NCBI GenBank assembly: GCA_004556055.1 | Contig: SFIW01000058.1 | Span: 1-9,638, forward strand | From: Planctomycetaceae bacterium | GTDB taxonomy: Bacteria; Planctomycetota; Planctomycetia; Pirellulales; Thermoguttaceae | Direction of reading: 5' to 3' | Length of the DNA: 9,638 nucleotides | Shown here: positions 6,154 through 9,638 of the stretch, piece after piece | How the letters are laid out: each line of letters starts with the position of its first letter | How positions within the stretch are numbered: position 1 is the first letter of the stretch | Notes under the pieces: generated by a model | The model's input: the letters and a program-made list of their open reading frames with translations, nothing else | What the model was told of the DNA's origin: nothing | The model's database searches: none | Translations under genes and position numbers: made by a program

Positions 6154-8490
6154 TTACGATAATCGTCTACGAATGCCCAATCCGACGAGGGCGACGATAC
6201 CGAGCGCCCAAGCCATCCACGAATGGGCGTTGTTTGTCGCCGGCGTAGCCGAGCAAGAATCGGAATAGACTTGAACTTTTGTCGTCGGCGTGTCGTATTC
6301 GGCTTCGACGACGGCACCGCCAGTCGATTTGGCGACGAGGCCGATATTGCAGGGGCTATATTCTTTATCGTCGTCGCTTGGCATGACTTGGCATTCTCTC
6401 GTTGCTTCGTAGTAACCGTCGGCCGTTGCGCGAACGTTATAGAATCCGGCGGGCAAATTCGTCATGCGCCAAGTTCCCTTGCCTGGGTATTTGGCGGGGC
6501 TATAGCCATCGATCGAAACCGTGGCGGGAATGCGCATCGTTTCGCTTCGGCTGTCGTAGACATATCCGACGAGCGCGCCCGTGGCGGTGTCGTTTGGCAC
6601 GAGCAAGATTTCGCAAGGCGATTCTTGGTTGCCCGGTTCGACCGTGCACGAAACAGCCGTCGTACGGTAGCCCTCGGCCGATGCCGAAACGTCGTATTCG
6701 CCAGCGGCTTGCGTCGATTTCCACGCGCCCTTATCGTCGACCTCGACAGTCGACTCGCCGATTTTGATGATCGGTTTCTTGGCGCTATCGATCGGTTGTT
6801 TCGTCACAGCATCGAGCAATGTGCCCGCAAATGCCCCGCCTAGCGGCGTTATCGAAATATCGCAATGGACGCTTTCGCCCGATTTCACCGTGCATTTGGT
6901 TTCGCCTTTTTCATAGCCCGTTGCGGTTGCCGTGACGGTGTATTCGCCGGGTTCGAGATAGAAGCGATAATATTCGGTGCCCGTAAAGTGGACGGTTTGA
7001 TCGTTTGTCGTCACATCGCTCTTGACGTTTTCGCCACTATTGGCATCTTTGACGAGCCCCATGAGCGTGCCGCGTTCGACGGCGACTTGTTCTCTTTCGA
7101 CCGTAATATTGCACGTCGCCGTTTGACCCGGATTGACGGTGCACGACGCCGAACCGGGTTTGTAGCCCTCGGCAATGGCGTTGATCGTATACGTGCCCGC
7201 ATCGACGGTAAATGTAAACGGCGTCGAAGCATCGTAATCGACGTTAGAATCGTTGAGCGAGACTTTCGCGGCGACGTTTTGCGCACCATCGGTCACGGCG
7301 CCCGTAATCGTCCCCTTCTTGGGCGTGAGCGTAATCGTGCAATCGCTCTCTTTTTGCGAAACGACGGTACAACTCTTCTCATTGTCGTCGTAGCCGTCGG
7401 CCGTTGCTATGATTTGATACGTGCCGGGGTTGACCGAAAACGACCATTTGTCTTTGCCGTTATATGTCGCCGTTGCGCCATTCTTAATGTCGACTTTGGC
7501 ATTGGCGATGTGCGCCCCAGTTGCCGCATTGTCGACGTGCCCGACAGCCGTGCCAGGCTTAATTTCGGCAGGTTTCGGCGTGAGCGCAATCGAACACCAC
7601 GCGACTTGGCCCGCCGTGACGGCTTGGCACTCTTTCGTCGCCGTGTTAAAGCCATCTTTCGAAGCCGTCGCCGAATACTTGCCCGGCGCGAGCGAAAACG
7701 ACATCATCGAATACGATCCGGCACTCGTTTGCGTTTGCCCGCCAACCGTATATTTCACGCCGCCTAGCCATTTGTCATTGGCAATCGTGGTGTTGAACGT
7801 GCCCGCCATGATGGTGCCTTTCGACGTCGTTTCGCCGCCGCCACCGCCACCACCGCCTTCGGAGCACTTTGCCGCATTGCCGCCCCATTGTGCGACGATA
7901 GCTTTGCAATGCGCCACCATCGCCCTCTTGAGCTCGGCATCGTTGGCCAAATACTTCGCGTCTTTGCTGCAGTTGCTGATAAACGCCAGCTCCGACAACG
8001 TCGCGGGCATATTCGTTTCGCGCACGACGGCATAATTCGCCTCTTTCGCACCGCGATTGGCCAACGGCCACGTCGCTATCATATTGTTCTGAATGTTCTT
8101 GGCCTGCGTGCCGCTTTTCTTGCTCAAGTTATTGATGTAACAAAACGTTTCGATCCCCGTCGCAGTCGGATTACTAAAGAAGTTGTTGTGGATACTCGCG
8201 AAAGTCGCCACGCCCTTGCCATTGGCATAACTCGCTCGCGCCCCCAACCCGACGTCGACATTCGACGTCCGCGTCATGTAGACCGTGTGCCCCGCCGACT
8301 CGAGCATCGTCTTGAGCATCTTCGACGACTTGAGCACGACTTCGGCCTCTTTCAAACCGCACCCCACAGCCCCCGGATCGCTACCACCATGCCCTGGGTC
8401 GAGGCATATCGATATGGCGTGCGCCGTACTCGAAACAAACATCGCACATGCCGCCACCGTCGCATATGCCAACAAAACGCTTCTTCGCAT
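6154..8490 (-). CDS. Secreted N-acetylmuramoyl-L-alanine amidase with six Cys-paired repeat domains and sorting tail
   Basis: The 778-residue enzyme should cleave the amide bond between N-acetylmuramic acid and L-alanine in peptidoglycan. Residues 1-25 are a signal peptide ending AHA. The Amidase_3 domain (about 26-203) has the Zn2+ ligands His34 (DPGHGG), Glu48 (LKEAE) and His101 (SIHNN) and the catalytic Glu167 (LSELAF). A run of eight Gly (212-219) leads to six repeats of about 80 residues (225-306, 312-391, 392-467, 473-550, 551-634, 636-722), which resemble carboxypeptidase-regulatory/PEGA-like beta-sandwiches; each has a GxYxxxAxxxGY-type motif and a Cys pair 10-14 residues apart. The tail has Cys746, a hydrophobic helix (about 758-773) and Arg774-776, like MYXO-CTERM surface-sorting signals. 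ATG 8490 is chosen over 8496 because GGAGG at 8497-8501 stands six bases before it. It heads a two-gene operon. Confidence 0.92.
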   Translation of the reverse strand: MRRSVLLAYATVAACAMFVSSTAHAISICLDPGHGGSDPGAVGCGLKEAEVVLKSSKMLKTMLESAGHTVYMTRTSNVDVGLGARASYANGKGVATFASIHNNFFSNPTATGIETFCYINNLSKKSGTQAKNIQNNMIATWPLANRGAKEANYAVVRETNMPATLSELAFISNCSKDAKYLANDAELKRAMVAHCKAIVAQWGGNAAKCSEGGGGGGGGETTSKGTIMAGTFNTTIANDKWLGGVKYTVGGQTQTSAGSYSMMSFSLAPGKYSATASKDGFNTATKECQAVTAGQVAWCSIALTPKPAEIKPGTAVGHVDNAATGAHIANAKVDIKNGATATYNGKDKWSFSVNPGTYQIIATADGYDDNEKSCTVVSQKESDCTITLTPKKGTITGAVTDGAQNVAAKVSLNDSNVDYDASTPFTFTVDAGTYTINAIAEGYKPGSASCTVNPGQTATCNITVEREQVAVERGTLMGLVKDANSGENVKSDVTTNDQTVHFTGTEYYRFYLEPGEYTVTATATGYEKGETKCTVKSGESVHCDISITPLGGAFAGTLLDAVTKQPIDSAKKPIIKIGESTVEVDDKGAWKSTQAAGEYDVSASAEGYRTTAVSCTVEPGNQESPCEILLVPNDTATGALVGYVYDSRSETMRIPATVSIDGYSPAKYPGKGTWRMTNLPAGFYNVRATADGYYEATRECQVMPSDDDKEYSPCNIGLVAKSTGGAVVEAEYDTPTTKVQVYSDSCSATPATNNAHSWMAWALGIVALVGLGIRRRLS

Positions 8491-8496
8491 CTCCAT

Positions 8497-8501
8497 CCTC
8501 C
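8497..8501 (-). promoter_or_regulatory. Ribosome binding site deciding the amidase start
   Basis: A perfect GGAGG on the minus strand stands six bases before the ATG at 8490 and directly touches the ATG at 8496. The usual spacing supports 8490, which removes two residues (Met-Glu) and gives the signal peptide a better Met-Arg-Arg start. Confidence 0.75.
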
Positions 8502-8688
8502 GTGCCGTTTTTCCAACAAACTCGTCGCTTGCCCTATATGGTCGAGGTGCAACGCCATTATTACAGCGTCGTTATTTTCCACATATTTCAGTTTGTTACA
8601 ATCTATTTTTCTCCCCGATCACCGCACCGCGATTCATTGTAGCAACAAATCCACACATTTTCTCCGCCTCGGGCACCATTTTTTGTAT
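8502..8688. other. AT-richer leader of the amidase operon, no gene seen
   Basis: No plausible coding region is visible here. It should contain the amidase-operon promoter, read on the minus strand. Candidates are weak: TGTAATAATGG (minus, around 8554-8564) resembles a -10 region, and the small palindrome TTGTTACAA lies at 8593-8601. Neither has a convincing partner box, so no promoter is called. Confidence 0.4.
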
Positions 8689-8720
8689 CGCCCTATCTCG
8701 CTATCGCTCAATACGGGCTC
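8689..8720 (+). repeat. Family A hairpin, dispersed copy A1
   Basis: Outer stem GCCC/GGGC, then TATC pairing with AATA (one wobble), TC facing TC, inner stem GC/GC around TATC, with one bulged C before the right outer arm. It is followed by TCTCTTTTTT, so on the plus strand it resembles an intrinsic terminator. It is the same core as the units of the array at 2986-3168, with the outer stem bases swapped. Confidence 0.7.
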
Positions 8721-8722
8721 TC

Positions 8723-8844
8723 TTTTTTGCCATTTTGCGCATCTACGGCGTCAGCGTCGCCACGCGTGCGGCGGGAACGTACCTGAGTACGCCCCCGCCC
8801 CCCTTGGGCTAGCTTCCTTGTATCTGCATCAAACTGGCAAAAAA
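8723..8844. mobile_element. 122-bp MITE-like element with 10-bp terminal inverted repeats
   Basis: TTTTTTGCCA (8723-8732) and TGGCAAAAAA (8835-8844) are exact inverted repeats bounding a 122-base segment, and the complementarity continues imperfectly inward (TTTTGCGCATCTACGG against the reverse complement of CTTGTATCTGCATCAAAC). Inside is a further hairpin, GGCGGG/CCCGCC enclosing CGTAC-CTGA-GTACG. There is no coding capacity. It sits between hairpin copies A1 and A2. It could be a miniature inverted-repeat element or a structured RNA gene; no target-site duplication is obvious. Confidence 0.45.
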
Positions 8845-8855
8845 GCGCGTTTCGC

Positions 8856-8889
8856 GCCCTATTTCGCCCTACGGGCTCAATACGGGCTC
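8856..8889 (+). repeat. Family A hairpin, dispersed copy A2
   Basis: Outer stem GCCC (8856-8859) with GGGC (8884-8887), TATT with AATA, TC facing TC, inner stem GCCC/GGGC around TAC, one bulged C before the right outer arm. It is followed by TCTTTAT. Its inner stem is longer than in A1 and A3, with both arms changed together. Confidence 0.75.
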
Positions 8890-8894
8890 TTTAT

Positions 8895-8926
8895 CGCCCT
8901 ATTTCGCTATCGCTCAATACGGGCTC
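8895..8926 (+). repeat. Family A hairpin, dispersed copy A3
   Basis: It has the same core as A2: outer GCCC (8896-8899)/GGGC (8921-8924), TATT/AATA, TC facing TC, bulged C, but with a two-base-pair inner stem GC/GC around TATC. It lies six bases after A2 in the same orientation. Confidence 0.75.
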
Positions 8927-8936
8927 GGGGGGCTAC

Positions 8937-8976
8937 GGCTATGTGCTCGGGCGTTCCGCCCTTGCGCGCATACGCC
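8937..8976 (+). repeat. Family B hairpin, copy B1
   Basis: Outer stem GGC (8937-8939)/GCC (8974-8976), bulged C at 8973, core TATGTGC (8940-8946) pairing with GCGCATA (8966-8972) including one G-T wobble, TC facing TTGC, inner stem GGGCG/CGCCC around TTC. The layout matches family A: TAT...TC on the left, ATA then a bulged C on the right. Confidence 0.65.
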
Positions 8977-8982
8977 TGCGCT

Positions 8983-9023
8983 GCCGTGCTATGTGCTCGC
9001 TACGCTGTGCGCATACGCACGGC
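8983..9023 (+). repeat. Family B hairpin, copy B2, terminator-like on plus strand
   Basis: Outer stem GCCGTGC (8983-8989)/GCACGGC (9017-9023), bulged C at 9016, core TATGTGC (8990-8996)/GCGCATA (9009-9015), TC facing TGT, inner GC/GC around TAC. Five T follow (9024-9028), so it reads as an intrinsic terminator on the plus strand, although no plus-strand gene precedes it. It ends eight bases from the sulfatase stop codon and may also end that minus-strand transcript. Confidence 0.65.
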
Positions 9024-9031
9024 TTTTTCGT

Positions 9032-9638
9032 CTAAAACATCCCACGCTCGTATGCATAATCGACTATCGCACAATAATCATCGACCAAGCGACGGAGCTC
9101 TTTCAAGACATCTGGATGTGAGGAGGCGACATTCGACCGTTGCATATAGTCGTGGGTAGAATAGAGTCGATCGACGGGATCCGAAAACACTGCCGTAAAA
9201 TCGTTCGTTTCGATCATCGAATTGCCATATTTCGTATTGATCGTGATGCGTCGATTCGTCGTCCACAAATCGTGGCCCGTAAAGACGTTGTCGTCGTATA
9301 TATCGAGCGCCGACAAAATCGTCGGCGCGACGTCGGAATGCGAAGCGGTCGTCAATTGCTCGCCTCGTGGCATATCTTCGCGATTCGATATCATGACGAG
9401 CGGAATCCACGTCACGTTGCGCCGACATGCTTCGAGCCCAGCGACTTGCGATTTCTCGACTTCGTACTCGCCGAGATCGTAGCCGTGATCGCCCGTAATG
9501 ACGACGATGGCATCTTTGAACACGCCTTTTTCGTCTAAAGTCGTGATGAATTTGCGCAATTCGTCGTCGTCGAAAGCCATCGTTTGATACATTTTTTCGA
9601 CGAGCGTTTTCCCGCTGGCGTCCTTGACGTCCTTGCCG
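9032..9638 (-). CDS. Sulfatase / alkaline-phosphatase-superfamily protein, C-terminal part
   Basis: About 201 C-terminal residues are visible; the frame is open to the right edge, so the N-terminus with the nucleophile (formylglycine Cys/Ser or Thr) lies outside. The segment AFDDDELRKFITTL followed by VVITGDHGYDLGEYE is typical of sulfatases and LtaS-like phosphoglycerol transferases: the Asp-His pair of GDHG binds the metal ion in the active site. A downstream SHSDVAPTILSALDI segment is the usual family motif after the core. The Met at 9592 is internal, because the frame continues upstream without stop (…GKTLVEK) and the fold would otherwise be broken. Whether it hydrolyses sulfate esters or transfers phosphoglycerol or phosphoethanolamine in the envelope cannot be told from this part. 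It lies on the same strand as the amidase operon but is separated by 540 bases full of hairpins, so it is probably a separate transcript. Confidence 0.85.
   Translation of the reverse strand, partial: GKDVKDASGKTLVEKMYQTMAFDDDELRKFITTLDEKGVFKDAIVVITGDHGYDLGEYEVEKSQVAGLEACRRNVTWIPLVMISNREDMPRGEQLTTASHSDVAPTILSALDIYDDNVFTGHDLWTTNRRITINTKYGNSMIETNDFTAVFSDPVDRLYSTHDYMQRSNVASSHPDVLKELRRLVDDYCAIVDYAYERGMF

Noticed and set aside
6865..7767. 300-codon plus-strand ORF opposite the amidase
   Set aside because: It is an antisense shadow of the repeat-domain region, rich in Arg and without recognisable motifs; the amidase frame explains the sequence.
8983..9023. Integron attC site
   Set aside because: Folded hairpins with extrahelical bases recall attC, but the GTT/AAC core of the R boxes is absent and no gene-cassette array or integrase is visible.
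7888..9159. 423-codon plus-strand ORF across the amidase 5' end, hairpin cluster and sulfatase 3' end
   Set aside because: It is antisense to two well-supported genes and runs through hairpin repeats; no start signal or protein family is seen.

Overview
The window reads as a chromosomal segment of a Gram-negative, moderately GC-rich bacterium. Secreted proteins have classical signal peptides, and one ends in a Cys / hydrophobic helix / Arg-cluster tail resembling the MYXO-CTERM type. Together with many structured intergenic repeats this weakly suggests a Myxococcota/Bradymonadota-like ('deltaproteobacterial') lineage; nothing here fixes the taxon.

Layout. (1) 1-708, minus: 5' part of a phosphatidylserine synthase (pssA), running off the left edge. 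(2) 709-839: short divergent intergenic region with a perfect 9-bp inverted repeat. (3) 840-2621, plus: an asparagine-synthetase-like ATP-dependent amide-forming enzyme that lacks the glutaminase Cys and has an Asn at a usual Mg2+-ligand position. (4) 2622-3236: convergent intergenic region with a 14-bp-stem hairpin, a 43-bp tandem array, a TGACCTCA-type hairpin repeat and a second, different 43-bp tandem array. (5) 3237-4700, minus: a PLP-dependent threonine-synthase-like enzyme with an N-terminal zinc ribbon. (6) 4701-4997: two further TGACCTCA-type hairpins and a 20-bp perfect palindrome. (7) 8490-4998, minus: a tightly coupled gene pair, a secreted N-acetylmuramoyl-L-alanine amidase with six Cys-paired beta-sandwich repeats and a surface-sorting tail, then a periplasmic TolB/PD40-like beta-propeller protein. 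The stop codon of the first abuts the Shine-Dalgarno of the second. (8) 8502-9031: non-coding, holding five related hairpins and a 122-bp element with 10-bp terminal inverted repeats. (9) 9032-9638, minus: C-terminal part of a sulfatase/alkaline-phosphatase-superfamily protein, cut by the right edge.

Functionally, the amidase and propeller genes look like an envelope-remodelling or cell-surface pair. The PssA, amide synthetase and PLP enzymes are metabolic singletons with no visible pathway partners. The most unusual content is non-coding. One hairpin family recurs as a tandem array near 3.0-3.2 kb and as dispersed copies near 8.7-8.9 kb. Its outer and inner stems change in a compensatory way around an invariant core, and a second set of hairpins at 8.94-9.02 kb shows the same architecture.
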